This document shows, in pieces, positions 44,690 through 55,491 of a stretch of DNA of 64,000 bases (positions are counted from its first letter, which is position 1; each line of letters starts with the position of its first letter). Below the pieces are notes generated by a model that was not told the DNA's origin, ran no database searches, and was given only the letters and a program-made list of their open reading frames with translations. The stretch comes from Drosophila persimilis (Eukaryota; Arthropoda; Insecta; Diptera; Drosophilidae). Location of the stretch: contig NW_020825321.1 of assembly GCF_003286085.1 (NCBI RefSeq), positions 682,001 through 746,000 on the forward strand, written 5' to 3'. A program made the translations under genes and the position numbers.

Positions 44690-45006
44690 ACGAAGTGTAG
44701 ATATCCGAATTTGAGCCTTGTTTCAGAGATACTTCCTTCTGTGTTCCAAAGTGCTGAGTTCCTATGTATTCGTCTTCATAAACACTATTCTGTTTCTGTT
44801 GAGCCAGAAATATAAATAGCAACTTTGTGAAATATGAAGGCCGTCGGAATCGGCCGATTATATAGCCATATCATATAGCTACCATAAGGTCATTCGGTCA
44901 AAAGTCGTTCTTTCCATATACCTTTTTCCTGCTATATATATCATGTTCTAAATTTATTCAGACTTAACTAACTTAAACAATTGATATATCATTTTGTTAA
45001 ATTTGA
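44690..45006. repeat. Spacer repeat, inverted copy
   Basis: Reverse complement of the spacer at 20277-20700 and 32738-33230 (GGCCGTCGGAATCGGCCGAT, GAAATATAAATAGCAACT). No gene. Confidence 0.8.
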
Positions 45007-46690
45007 TGTAACAACTATTATTGCCGCGCTGGGCAAGCCTCCAAATCTTGGGCCGTACGTTTGTTAAGCCTCCCGCGTTTAATAGGCCTCCTGTTGTTTG
45101 TTGTTCAAGTCCTGGTTTTATTGAGGTGTTTTCAGTTACAAAGATCTGTGCTGTTAGGCGCAGTGATATTTATTCTCCCCTTCGCAAACTTCGTCGCTTG
45201 TCGTGATGTTTGCCAAACTTCTGGTTAAGCCTTGGTTCATGGGTGGATTCGTTGTCTTCACGTCTAACTTTGCCAGTTTAACTGTGGGCCGAGTGCGAAG
45301 TCCAAGCATAACTCCTATTACGCTGCTGTCACCCTTTGTTGTCAACGAGCTAGTTTCTGCTCTCAGAAAGTGATTCAGTGTAAGTACGTCAGCTTCCGGA
45401 CACTCCACAGCACGTAAGTCAGGGGTCGGGAACTTAGCATATTTTCTATCCTTGCTAGTGCTGTTCTCAGCACTGGTTCTTGTACGTGTGTCTGCTCTTA
45501 GATTTCGGCTAGTATGGATTTCACCGATGTGATCATACTCTCCCACGCACCTCTCATATGGGGTGCTCCTGGGGTTATGAAGGACCTTTCTATTTGCGGC
45601 AACTTGGTTTCCAGTTCGTTCTTTCAATTTTTTCTCGTAAAAGGCGGCTGGCTCCCCGGAATTTCGTCCCGTTGTCCGACACGATTCTCTTGGGGACTCC
45701 TCGACGGGCTAAGAATATTTCCAATGTTAGCATGAAGCCGTCTGTTGACAGGAAGTTTGCCAGTTCGATTTGTACTGCTCGCACGGTGAGGCACGTGAAT
45801 AGTACTCCCCATCGTTTCTCGCGTCGTCTTCCTACGTTGACCTCAACTGGTCCAAACTAGTCGATACCTGTGTTTGTGAATGGCAATTCGTTGATTGCTA
45901 GCCTCTCTGGTGGTAAGCTTCCCATCTCCGGTGCCTCTGGAAGCTCTCTTTTATTGCGACATCTTTGGCAGTACAATTGTCGCATCTCGTTGACGACGAT
46001 CTCAGTAAGCTGATGCTGAAACTTCCAATGGAAATAATCAATGAGAAGAATAGTGACGTTATGTCCTCCGGGTAGAATTGCTGGCCGTTTCAGGTTCCTC
46101 GTTATGCCGATCGATCAGTACACCTGTTTCATCGGGATACGGTGATAATTTGTAGATCGCACTTTTCCTACTCAAGATTCTTCCTTGTCGTAGAAGAGCC
46201 ATTTCTTCAGAGTAAGCCTCTTCTTGGACCATCCAGTATATAACGATGTTGACATCTTCCATGTTGCGAAAGCAATTGACTAAATTTGCCTCCTCTGATG
46301 CTAAATCTTTTTTGCATATTTTGTCCAGAAATCTCTTCACGCATCTCAGGGCTTCCGTGAACTTTTCCCATTTGCTAAAGCGACATATATTTGGGATTAT
46401 GCTACTTAGCTTTGATGGTTTTGAAGATGGCGATTTCGCCGTATCTATCAACTCGTGTACGAGTATCGGTTCCAGATTACTCGAGTTGAGCTGTGTAGTT
46501 GGCCAGTATTCTTCTTCGTCAAATAGGAAAGGCGGAGAGCCGGACAACCATCTCGCTTCTGGTTGGAAACTCGATTCTTTGGTCCACTTCGTCCCATCGT
46601 CTGCTACGTTCAGAGCGGATGGAACCCATTTCCATTCTGATATGTCCGAGTTGATTGTCCATTGATTCTTCTTGCTTCCCCCGGTCTGAA
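45007..46690 (-). pseudogene. BEL1 pol and LTR remnant, inverted copy 1
   Basis: The LTR remnant (45007-45176) is internally deleted. Minus-strand pol reads DEVCEGEN at the C-terminus, a deleted DUF5641 (RTRPTVKLAKLDV fused after VIGVMLG near 45300), integrase pieces (LSTDGFMLTLEIF, VSDNGTKFRGA; 45590-45784), YPDETGVLIDRH (46130) and WKWVPSALNVADDGTKW (46610). At about 46690 BEL joins CR1-A in the opposite sense, the same joint as near 23766 and 30693. Confidence 0.86.
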
Positions 46691-47698
46691 AGGAATCGTT
46701 TATAATTCCTCTCCATAAAAAAGGTAGCAAGTCTGAAGCAAAAAAGTATATAGGTATAGCAAAGTTATCCGCTCAGCATGGATTTATAAGGCGGCGATCA
46801 ACCACCACGAACTTGTTAGAGTTTACCTCTTTCATTATTAAAGACATTCAAGGTAACTTACAGACGGATGTTATTTACACCGACTTTAGTAAAGCATTCG
46901 ACTCTGTAAACCATTCCCTTTTAGCGCATAAACTTGACCTTTTGGGGTTTCCGCCTAACCTCCTGAGATGGATTCTATCTATCTTTGTTCCAGGTCTCAA
47001 AGAGTCCTCTTCAAAAACTCCCTCTCTTCACCAGTAATGGTTTCTTTGGGAGTACCGCAGGGCAGCCATCTAGGCCCCTTACTCTTGACACTCTTTATTA
47101 ATGACTTGGCTTCGGTATTAACATACTCTCGAGTGCTTATGTATGGGGATGATGTTAAACTCTGTGTCCAGTATAAGGACATTTCATTTCATTCTCGCTT
47201 GCAATCCGATCTCAATAACTTTCAGTCATGATGTTGCGCAAACTTGTTACACCTTAATGCCTCGAAGTGCAAAGTTATGACATTTCACCGTTCTAGCCCC
47301 TTGTTAGCTCCCTATTTGGCTGTTCTCTTGAGAGAATTACCCTGGTGGATGATCTGGGGGTTATGTTATACCCCAAGTTAAACTTTTCTGAACACATTTC
47401 TATTGTTGTAAATAAGGTCATGGGCGTGCTTGGGTTTATAAAAAGGTGGTCAAAGGAATTTGACGACCCTTATATAACAAAGACTCTCTATACCTCGCTT
47501 GTTCGTCCGATCTTAGAATACGGTTCCTGCGTATGGTGCCCTCAGTACAAAGTACACCGTATAAGACCGTATAGAATCAATACAGAAAAACTTTTTACTC
47601 TTTGCTCTGCTGGGCCTTAACTGGGATGCACGTGTGAGACTCCCATCTTACTCTAGTAGACTGCTATTGGTAAACCTCCCATACTTAGTTAACTTGGT
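46690..47698 (+). pseudogene. CR1-A RT, inverted-arm copy
   Basis: The plus strand has ESFIIPLHKKGSK, QHGFIRRRSTTTNLLEFTSF, TDFSKAFDSVNHSLLAHKLD and LGVPQGSHLGPLLLTLFIND. YGDD stands where the active site expects YADD (47143). KVMGVLGFIKRWSKEFDD and LVRPILEYGSCVWCPQY follow. Stops lie near 47037, 47231 and 47620. It is cut at 47698 by the BEL2 LTR. Confidence 0.87.
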
Positions 47699-47958
47699 GC
47701 AAGTGTGGCTTGCCTGCCCTTTACATTGCCGCTCCGATCGCTAAGCGCAGCTTCGCTCGGCCGACGTCGGTAGGCAGACGCAAAGCGGAGATACCGAAGA
47801 GCGAGCTGGCAGAGAGCGTTTAGCAGGGCAAGCAAGCGCAAAGCTTTAACAAACAAATGAGTGACATAGACATAAGTAACAAACAAAATAAGCGGCTGAG
47901 GGCCAAGAATTAGGTGCTATTTGGCAAGCAGCTAATCGGCTGGGTTCTGCTCCGAACA
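47699..47958 (-). repeat. BEL2 3' LTR, truncated
   Basis: 260 bp matching 50766-51025 base for base as far as I can see. It ends TGTTCGGAGC (minus-strand start) beside the purine tract. The outer 111 bp are missing, and CR1-A sequence (TTAACTTGGTG) abuts the break. Confidence 0.9.
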
Positions 47959-50292
47959 TTCACCCCCCGTTGGAAGGCAAAGGCTTTCAACAGATCCATC
48001 CTGAAGGGGCAGAACCGCTATTTTTCCAACGGCCCTCTTGAAGATGCTTGCTTGGGCGCAGCTGGCGGCTACGCTGGGATGATCGTCGAACGCAGCAATC
48101 GGCGCTTCTTTACGAAGGCGGCTTGTCGTGATTACGTCTTGATCATCGGGAACCCCTGTAATTGCATAGAATGGCAGGAAATTTGGCAATGTAGAAATTG
48201 TTGAAAGTTGAATTTCATTTAGCGTGGATGTGTAGGTTTTTAATATATCGAAAAGTTCGCGCTGCAGTTCCTGATTCTCCGATCGCAGTTTTTCCACTTG
48301 CACCTGGCACTCGAGCAGCTGCTTCCTGCATTGCTGCTCTAAGTTTTGGTACTCCAGCGTTGTGGGCCGAAAATCGTCATTAGAGATGGAGGAGGAGTTT
48401 TCAAAAGCGGCTAAAACTGCACGCTTATTCTCCGAGCTATCAATGCTTCCTGACACTATCCAACCAAGTTTTGTCTCCTGCAATGTTGGCAATTGGTCTG
48501 ATAGTCGAATCTGTCCGACGCACATTAAATCGAAGAACAAACCACCACCTATCAACAGATCGATACGTTGGGGCTTGGAGAAATTAGGATCAGCTAGTTT
48601 TAGATTATTCGGCATGGGCCAATCCTTTGCGTCTAGGCCGAAGTTAGGCTGCATTTCCGTAATTGAGTTGGTGACAATTGCAGCGAAGGAAGCTCGATAG
48701 CTTGCGTCCTGGGATTGTACAACTATATGTACAGACTTGCTCGAAGGTAGAATGGAATCTCCGATTCCAGAGATGTGAACATAAGACGAGCGATGATCCA
48801 ACTGCAACTGATCAGCAAGTCTAGATGTTACAAAGTTTGCCTGTGATGCAGAATCCAAAATGGCACGACATGGGATAAGTGCACCATAACGATCTGTTAC
48901 ATGGACGAGGGCAGTAGGTAGCAACACGTTCTGGCTAGGCTGAGATTTCTGGATCGAGGGGGGAGGGCTAGAACACCCGCTTGCTAGAAGCACAGTCGCG
49001 GCCTCTTGCTGGATCGATTCCTCGGCCGGTGAAGAGGAAGATGAAGCACCAGTTCCCGATGGAATGTGGAGTAGCGTGTGATGTTTGGCCTGGCAATGCC
49101 TGCAAAGTCCTGACCTGCACCTCTGCAATTCATGGCCTTTGTTGAGGCAGTTCAAACACAAGCGGCTCTTCTTTGCTTCTTTGTATCTTTCAAACGCAGA
49201 GAGATTCAGGAATGCCTGACATCTAGATATGTAATGCTCGGAGGAATTGCAATGGTTACATATGGGGTTAGGATGGTCGTTACTGGAGGTGATAAGGGTG
49301 ACAGGTTTGTCCTCTCCCACCTGTTGACTAGGACTTGTTGCCATGGCTGATCCCAAATTCTCCAGCATCCGACATCTCGCTTCCAAAAATGAGGCCATGC
49401 TTGACCACCGAGGCAATCCTGACGTCGGCAAGTTCTCTTCCCATTTCTCTTTTGTTTTGTGGTCCAGTTTCGTGCCTATGATGAAGATCAGCAACCCATC
49501 CGAAATCTCCTGCGGGGTCGCCAAGGTCTGAAGTGCACGCAAGTGCGAATTGATTTTGTCGCTGAGCGCGCGCAAGCCGATAGCCGAGCCCTTCTCCACC
49601 CCTTGCAGCCCGAAAATAGCCTTGACGTGTGCCTGAAAATGCAACAGTTTATTATCGAATCGCAACATTAGTAAATTCAACGCCTTGTCGTAATTCTCCT
49701 CAGAAAGTTCCAAGGAACGAATCGTATCCAGCGCAGCACCATCTAGACATCCACGCAGATATTGGAATTTTTCGATGATTGGGATACGATGGTCTTTGTG
49801 CACCATTGTCGAGAACATCGAGTGGAATTCTGGCCAATCCATGTAGCTCCCACCGAATCGCGGAAGCTGCAACTCGGGCATTCGAGAACGGCCTATACTA
49901 TTATAGGCGAACAACGACGAATTCCCCTCGAGAGTATGCCGAGCTGTTGAATTGGCAACATTTACCGTGCGAGCAGCCATCAACTCCCGCGACAGCCTGG
50001 ACCTAACCTTGACATAAACATTCGCAAAGTCCAGCCGGGCATCATGGGCTAACTGCAGGAAATCCAACCTTTCAAGGCTCGTTTGAGCGGCGTCGAAATC
50101 CGCATTCATTCGCTCGATTTGCTCTAAGCGAGCTTGAAGTTCTGCCTCATCTAACTCGGCAAGCTCTTCCTTGGTGAGAAAGCGATCCATGGCCTTTAGT
50201 TGGCGCGCGACGGACTCGGCCTTGTGCTTGTAGAAATCAACATCACTCGGCATTGCTGCGTTCGCGACATTGGTAGGCTCAGGTGCTGCCAT
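47932..50292 (-). CDS. BEL2 Gag-protease polyprotein with C-terminal coiled coil, no pol
   Basis: 786 aa, uninterrupted. Residues 1-115 are helical; 125-310 match the DUF1759 Gag core of BEL/Pao (LPRFGGSYMDWPEFHSMF). Three zinc knuckles follow: CNHCNSSEHYISRC (345), CLNCLNKGHELQRC (about 389) and CRHCQAKHHTLLH (397). An aspartic protease region (DUF1758/A17) has CRAILDSASQANFV with D near 480 and ends KLGWIVSG (about 615). In other BEL elements RT follows here. Instead there is a predicted coiled coil (645-690, LEQQCRKQLLECQVQVEKLR), unknown sequence, and a short tail like the far C-terminus of BEL pol (CLPTGGEC), read over the purine tract into the LTR. This would make particles and protease but not copy DNA, relying on another element. 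Confidence 0.9.
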   Translation of the reverse strand: MAAPEPTNVANAAMPSDVDFYKHKAESVARQLKAMDRFLTKEELAELDEAELQARLEQIERMNADFDAAQTSLERLDFLQLAHDARLDFANVYVKVRSRLSRELMAARTVNVANSTARHTLEGNSSLFAYNSIGRSRMPELQLPRFGGSYMDWPEFHSMFSTMVHKDHRIPIIEKFQYLRGCLDGAALDTIRSLELSEENYDKALNLLMLRFDNKLLHFQAHVKAIFGLQGVEKGSAIGLRALSDKINSHLRALQTLATPQEISDGLLIFIIGTKLDHKTKEKWEENLPTSGLPRWSSMASFLEARCRMLENLGSAMATSPSQQVGEDKPVTLITSSNDHPNPICNHCNSSEHYISRCQAFLNLSAFERYKEAKKSRLCLNCLNKGHELQRCRSGLCRHCQAKHHTLLHIPSGTGASSSSSPAEESIQQEAATVLLASGCSSPPPSIQKSQPSQNVLLPTALVHVTDRYGALIPCRAILDSASQANFVTSRLADQLQLDHRSSYVHISGIGDSILPSSKSVHIVVQSQDASYRASFAAIVTNSITEMQPNFGLDAKDWPMPNNLKLADPNFSKPQRIDLLIGGGLFFDLMCVGQIRLSDQLPTLQETKLGWIVSGSIDSSENKRAVLAAFENSSSISNDDFRPTTLEYQNLEQQCRKQLLECQVQVEKLRSENQELQRELFDILKTYTSTLNEIQLSTISTLPNFLPFYAITGVPDDQDVITTSRLRKEAPIAAFDDHPSVAASCAQASIFKRAVGKIAVLPLQDGSVESLCLPTGGECSEQNPAD

Positions 50293-50630
50293 GTTGAGGT
50301 TTTAAAAGAGTCACTCAGCACGACCGAAAAAGACACCCTGTATACGTATAAACGTGCGAACCGAAAGCAAAGGGATTACAGCTAATGCCTCTAGCTGTGC
50401 GGCTGTGCGAGCTGTCCGATTCCGCTTTGTACTCCGCTTGTGTGTATTAGTGAGTTCGCTGCACTGCACTGACCGAATTGTCGCGACAGAGAAATTAATA
50501 GCCAGCAATGCGTGTATGTAGGTGTATGTAAGTATGTTTTAGCACCGAATTGTGCTTAACCGCCGAAAATTTGTTAAGGCTAACGAATGTCGATCGCGAA
50601 TGATAATTAATTGACACTGCAACTCAGAGA

Positions 50631-50647
50631 TCACGTCGGGGTCACCA
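50631..50647 (-). promoter_or_regulatory. BEL2 primer-binding site
   Basis: The minus strand reads TGGTGACCCCGACGTGA, eight bases after the 5' LTR end (TAAAATTTGGTGACC). I recall this as the tRNA-Arg-type site common in BEL/Pao elements. The leader between it and the ORF (50293-50630) has no gene. Confidence 0.8.
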
Positions 50648-50654
50648 AATTTTA

Positions 50655-51025
50655 TGTGGAGATAATGGTTTTTATCCCCAATCGGCCGACTAATTATTTC
50701 AATTAAATAAAACTCGGCGCAGAAATAAAATTACGATATGCTCTTTAATGCGTGACATCCAAATTGCAAGTGTGGCTTGCCTGCCCTTTACATTGCCGCT
50801 CCGATCGCTAAGCGCAGCTTCGCTCGGCCGACGTCGGTAGGCAGACGCAAAGCGGAGATACCGAAGAGCGAGCTGGCAGAGAGCGTTTAGCAGGGCAAGC
50901 AAGCGCAAAGCTTTAACAAACAAATGAGTGACATAGACATAAGTAACAAACAAAATAAGCGGCTGAGGGCCAAGAATTAGGTGCTATTTGGCAAGCAGCT
51001 AATCGGCTGGGTTCTGCTCCGAACA
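50655..51025 (-). repeat. BEL2 5' LTR, complete (371 bp)
   Basis: TGTTCGGAGC to CTCCACA on the minus strand, bounded by the primer site on the left and the spacer repeat (CCTAGTTCTC) on the right. Because the opposite flank is deleted, a target-site duplication cannot be checked. Confidence 0.88.
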
Positions 51026-51467
51026 CCTAGTTCTCTTATTAATTTTAGTGCTAATTTTTATCGAATATTAGTTGAATAGCTATCTTTCCTGCATACTCGC
51101 GTAACAGCCTTCTGATGGTTTCAGACGGGCCACTTGACGGTGCAGTAATTGCATCGCCTCTTGCAAGATGCAGTCTGAATAATGTAACAAAGCGTAGATA
51201 TACGAATTTGAGCCTTTCAGAGATACTTCCTTCTGAGTTCCAAAGTATTCGTCTTCATAAACACTATTCAGTAAGCAAAGTTTGTTTTTTCATTGTTGGG
51301 CCAGAAATATAAATAGCAACTTTGTGAAATAGGAAGGCCGTCGGAATCGGCCGATTATATAGCCATATCATATATGTTCTACCTTCTTCCTGATCTATAT
51401 ATCATGTTCTAAATTTATTCAGACTTAACTAACTCAAACAATTGATATATCATTTTGTTAAATTTGA
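51026..51467. repeat. Spacer repeat, second inverted copy
   Basis: Reverse complement of the spacer at 20277-20700. It includes the frame MVSDGPLDGAVIASPLARC and GGGCCAGAAATATAAATAGC. It abuts the BEL2 LTR on the left. No gene. Confidence 0.8.
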
Positions 51468-51806
51468 TGTAAAAACTATTATTGCCGCGCTGGGCAACGC
51501 CTCCAAATCTTGGGGCGTACGTTTGTTAAGCCTCCCTCGTTAAATAGGCCTCCCGTTATTTATTCTTCAAGTCTTGGTTTTATTCAGGTGTGTTCAGTTA
51601 CAAAGATCGGGGCAGGGTATTAAATTAGGGGGAGAAGCGGGCTAAAAAACTTGTACCGCTTCAGTTTAACTTTTCGCCGCAGCCGTTCTTTTCGTTCTTG
51701 TTCTTCCTTGCCTTGTCTATGGCTACCATTCGACATGGTTAACCCTTTGCTGAAACCTATCAATGTTTGTGCTGTTAGGCGCAGTGTTATTTAATGCTGC
51801 CACACA
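51468..51806 (-). repeat. BEL1 LTR, inverted copy (longest, about 339 bp)
   Basis: TGTGTGGCAGC at 51806 next to a GAAGGGGGGAA tract, to TTTTTACA at 51468. It is the most complete BEL1 LTR here and retains sequence that the plus-strand copies lack (around 51680-51760). Confidence 0.8.
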
Positions 51807-53640
51807 TTCCCCCCTTCGCAAACTTCGTCGCTTGTCGTGATGTTTGCCAAACTTCTGGTTAAACCTTGGTTCATGGGTGGATTCGTTGTCTTCACGTCTA
51901 ACTTGGCCAGTTTAACTATTGGCCGAGTTAGCAGTCCAGATGCAGTGGGGATCATCACGCTGCGGACGATCCCGTCCTTGGCTACTCGAAGGTCCATGAT
52001 GATGCCTTTTCTCCACTGCACCTTGGGGCTTGTTTCGTCCGCTAGAAGTACGACATCTCCGAGTTGGCTAGGGTTGATTGGAGGTCCATGCCATTTGGTT
52101 CGTGGCGTCAGGCACGGTAGGTATTCCATCAGCCATCGGAGTCCACGATCTGCCTTGCAATGCGAAAAGGCTTACCAAGCATAACTCCTATTACGCTGCT
52201 GTCACCCTTTGTTGCCATCGAGCTTGTTTCTGCTCTCAGAAAGTGATTCGGTGTAAGTACGCCGGCTTCCGGACACTCCACAGCACGTAAGTCAGGGGCG
52301 GGCAATTTAGCATATTTTCTATCCTTGCTAGTGCGGTTCTCAGAACTGTTTTTTGTACGTGTGTCACCTCTAATATTGCGGCTAATATGGATTTCACCGA
52401 TCTGATCATCCTCTCCCATATGGGGTGCTCCTGTGGTTATGAAGGACCATTCTATTTGCGGCAACTTGGTTTCCAGTTCGTTCTTTCAATTTCTTCTCGT
52501 AGAAGGCGGCTGGCTCCCCGGAAGTTCGTCCCGCTGTCCGACACGATTCTCTTGAGGACTTCTCGACACGCTACGAATATTTCCAATGCTAGCATGAAGG
52601 CGTCTGTTGACAGGAAGTTTGCCAGTTCGATTTGTACTGCTCGCACGGTGAGGCACGTGAATAGTACTCTCCATCGTTTCTCGCGTCGTCTTCCTACGTT
52701 GACCTCAACTGGTCCAAAGTAGTCGATCCCTGTGTTTGTGAATGGCAATTCGTTGATTGCTAGCCTCTCTGGTGGTAAGCTTCCCATCTCCGGTGCCTCA
52801 GGAAGCTCTCTTTTATTGCGACATCTTTGGCAGGTTTTCGCTATGGTGCGATATGTGGTACAATTGTCGCAACTCGTTGACGACGATCTCGGTAAGCTGA
52901 TGCTGAAACTTCCGATGGAAATAATCAATGAGAAGAATAGTGACGTTATGTCCTCCGGGTAGAATTGCTGGCCGTTTCAGGTTCCTCGTTATGCCGATCG
53001 ATCAGTACACCTGTTTCATCGGGATACGGCGATAATTTGTAGATCGCACTTTTCCTACTCACGAGTTTTCCTTGTCGTAGAAGAGCCATTTCTTCAGAGT
53101 AAGACTCCGGAGAACCATCTCGCTTCTGGTTGGAAACTAGATTCTTTGGTCCACTTCATTCCATCGTTTGCAACGTTCAGAGCGGATGGAACCCATTTCC
53201 ATTTTGATATGTCCGAGTTTTCCAAGATCTCTCCAATTCGGAGCGCAAAGAACTGATGGTACTTTCGAGCGGGTGAACATATCCAATACAACACATTCTT
53301 GGAGTCGGTCCAGAAAACACGTCGCTTAATCTCGACGGAGAGCTCCTGTGTTATGAGTTTAGCCAGTCGTAGGCCGAGGATCGCTCCAGCCTGGGAATCG
53401 AAAATGGTTTCAATAGTGCCACTCTTGTCTTGGATGCGAGTAGTGTGCATCGGACTTCTTCTCTTTGTTCGATCCTTATGTAGGCGACGACTGCAAAGGC
53501 GTTTTTGCGCGCGTCTGTAAAGAGGTGTAATTGAATATTAGATGTGTGGCAGCCCGGATCGCAGCCCCTCAGCAACACTGATCTTAGAGTCGTTCGCTGG
53601 TGTGGCAACACCGGCGAATCTGCCAAGCGGTCTGGCATTT
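51791..53640 (-). pseudogene. BEL1 pol, inverted copy 2 (longest: RNase H, integrase, DUF5641)
   Basis: From 53640 the minus strand reads an RNase H start (IQLHLFTDARKNAFAVVAY), RRVFWTDSKNVLYWI and WKWVPSALNVANDG (53170-53200). The region between about 53100 and 53105 jumps by deletion to the pre-integrase part. Integrase (52452-52928) has EMGSLPPERLAINELPFTN, DYFGPVEVNVGRRREKRW and LSTDAFMLALEIF. DUF5641 (51791-52129) has YLPCLTPRTKWHGPPINPS. Several stops and shifts; non-functional. Best local guide to the BEL1 consensus. Confidence 0.88.
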
Positions 53641-53693
53641 TGATCTTCTTACTTCGACGCTAAGCACAATAAATGTATTTTAAATAATAATTA

Positions 53694-54350
53694 ATGAAGA
53701 TCCATAATAAGAAATCAAACGTACATTGGCCAATGCGCCAAAGTGGTGACCCTTACGTTAAAAAACAACCGCAAATGCAAGAACAGCACTATTTTTTGCG
53801 TTCCCCGATCAAAGACAAAACGGCAGAAGACGGTGAAAAATTTGAAGACGCAACAAACATGGCGAACACGGATGCCACACTAAATGAGTTAAGAGAGCAA
53901 CTGCAGCTGCTTCAAGTAGTAGCCGCACAGCCAACAGCTCCAAACTCTCAACATTTAGCTCAGATCATCATTCCAAAATTCAATAAATCCAATCCGTAGC
54001 TTTGGTTCGCGCAACTGGATCGTCTCCTTGACTTGCACAATGTGGTGCGCGACGATCACAAATTTGACCTGGTGTCAATACAACTGGAGGGGGACGCCGT
54101 TCGTGCAATCGAAGATCTCATTACCCTGACGCTGACTTCCTAGCACAGTTCCATTCGCTTATTGACATCAAGAAACAACGTCTCACCAACGGCACAAGCA
54201 TTTCTCTAATCTCTAATCGAAAAAAAGGCATCAAGGCAAAGACCGACACACCGCTAACTGCACCCTCGACAACACGAACTCATCAGATTCACCTTCAGTT
54301 CGCCACTACATAACAACAACTGGAGCACCCGTAGCAGATTGACCCAGGCG
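53694..54350 (+). pseudogene. Gag remnant of a CsRn1-like Ty3/gypsy element
   Basis: The frame from 53694 has DATLNELREQLQLLQVVAAQ and QIIIPKFNKSNP, a stop at 53998, then LWFAQLDRLLDLHNVVRDDH and FDLVSIQLEGDAV, typical of short Gag proteins of the CsRn1/Kabuki group. Zinc knuckle and protease are not found between here and the RT, so that part appears deleted. Confidence 0.75.
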
Positions 54351-54354
54351 CCTG

Positions 54355-55491
54355 ATGGGGGAGAAACTGTCTGAAGCTAAAGAACAGATACATCAACTAA
54401 TCGATAACAAGATCTGTAGATACTCCAAAAGTCCATGGGCCAGCCCGTTGCACATGGAAGCGAAAGCCAGTGGTGGATGGTGCGCCTGCGGTGATTATCG
54501 CAAGCTCAATGCGATTACCGTTCCAGATCGTTACCCGATTCCCCACATTCATGATATCGCTGACCGTCTATATGGCAAAAACGTTTTCACTACACTAGGC
54601 CTCGAACGAGCATACTATCAAATACCGATGGCCCAAGAGGACATCGAAAAGACAGCAGTATGCACACCGTTTGGGCTAATTGAATTTGTAAAAATGCCAT
54701 TTGGACTTAAAAATGCGATACAAACGTTCCAGCGCTTCATGGATCAGATTTTCCAAGCGGTGGAATACGTGTTTTGTTACATTGATGACATTCTCATAAT
54801 GTCCAACTCAATGGATGAGACCAGACAACACGTGAATAATGTGTTGCAAATCTTAAAATCGCATAAACTTTGCATCAACGAGAAGAAGTGCTGTTTCGCA
54901 CAACCTGAAGTGACATTCCTGAGCTACCTAGTCAACGTCAACGGAATTAAGCCTCCAGAGGATCGAGTGAAGTCAATTACTGAGTACACTCAAACGATTT
55001 GCGAATTAGGTCGTTTTCTCGGTATAGTTAACTATTACCGCCGCTGCATTCCTCATGCATCAGAAATACAGGCGCCACTCAACGATTTGACACGTAACAT
55101 GAAGAAGAACGACAAACGGCCAGTGCAGTGGACGCCAAGCTCGATTAAAGCATTTGAAAAATGCAAAAATAGTATAGCGAACGCCGCAACCCTCGCTCAC
55201 CCCAGTCTTGATGCAGAACTAAGTCTCACGTGTGACGCTTCAGATACTGCCATTGGAGCTGTGCTTGAACAAAACACGAAAGGAAATTGGGATCCTCTCG
55301 GTTTCTTCTCCAAAAAACTCAGTGCAACTGAAAGAAGGTACAGCACATATGATAGAGAGCTGTTATCGATTTACGTGGCTATAAAGTACTTCAAGCACAT
55401 GTTAGAGGCTAGGATCTTTGTGATCAAAACTGATCACAAGCCACTGATATATGCCGTCAACCAGAAGCCAGAAAAAGCGTCGGAGAGATAA
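54355..55491 (+). pseudogene. pol: RT and RNase H of the CsRn1-like element
   Basis: An open 378-codon stretch. It has [59 protein letters not shown], catalytic YIDDILIMS, then RNase [35 protein letters not shown] and [11 protein letters not shown] frame change near 55460 and the missing protease show the copy is dead, although RT itself is uninterrupted. The RT signature suggests the CsRn1 clade of Ty3 elements. Confidence 0.85.

Larger units (their letters stand above)
47699..51025 (-). mobile_element. BEL2: compact BEL/Pao element encoding only Gag-protease
   Basis: Minus strand: 5' LTR (50655-51025, TGTTCGGAGC to CTCCACA), PBS, leader, one long ORF (47932-50292), polypurine tract ACGGGGGGTGAA (47959-47970), 3' LTR (47699-47958). 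The LTR portions that can be compared look identical by eye, so the insertion is young. The 3' LTR lacks its last 111 bp, and the left flank lacks about 330 bp of CR1/spacer, consistent with one deletion across the edge. No RT, RNase H or integrase is present between the LTRs. Confidence 0.9.

Noticed and set aside
49132-50006. Several plus-strand frames opposite BEL2 gag
   Set aside because: They are antisense shadows of the intact 786-codon ORF.
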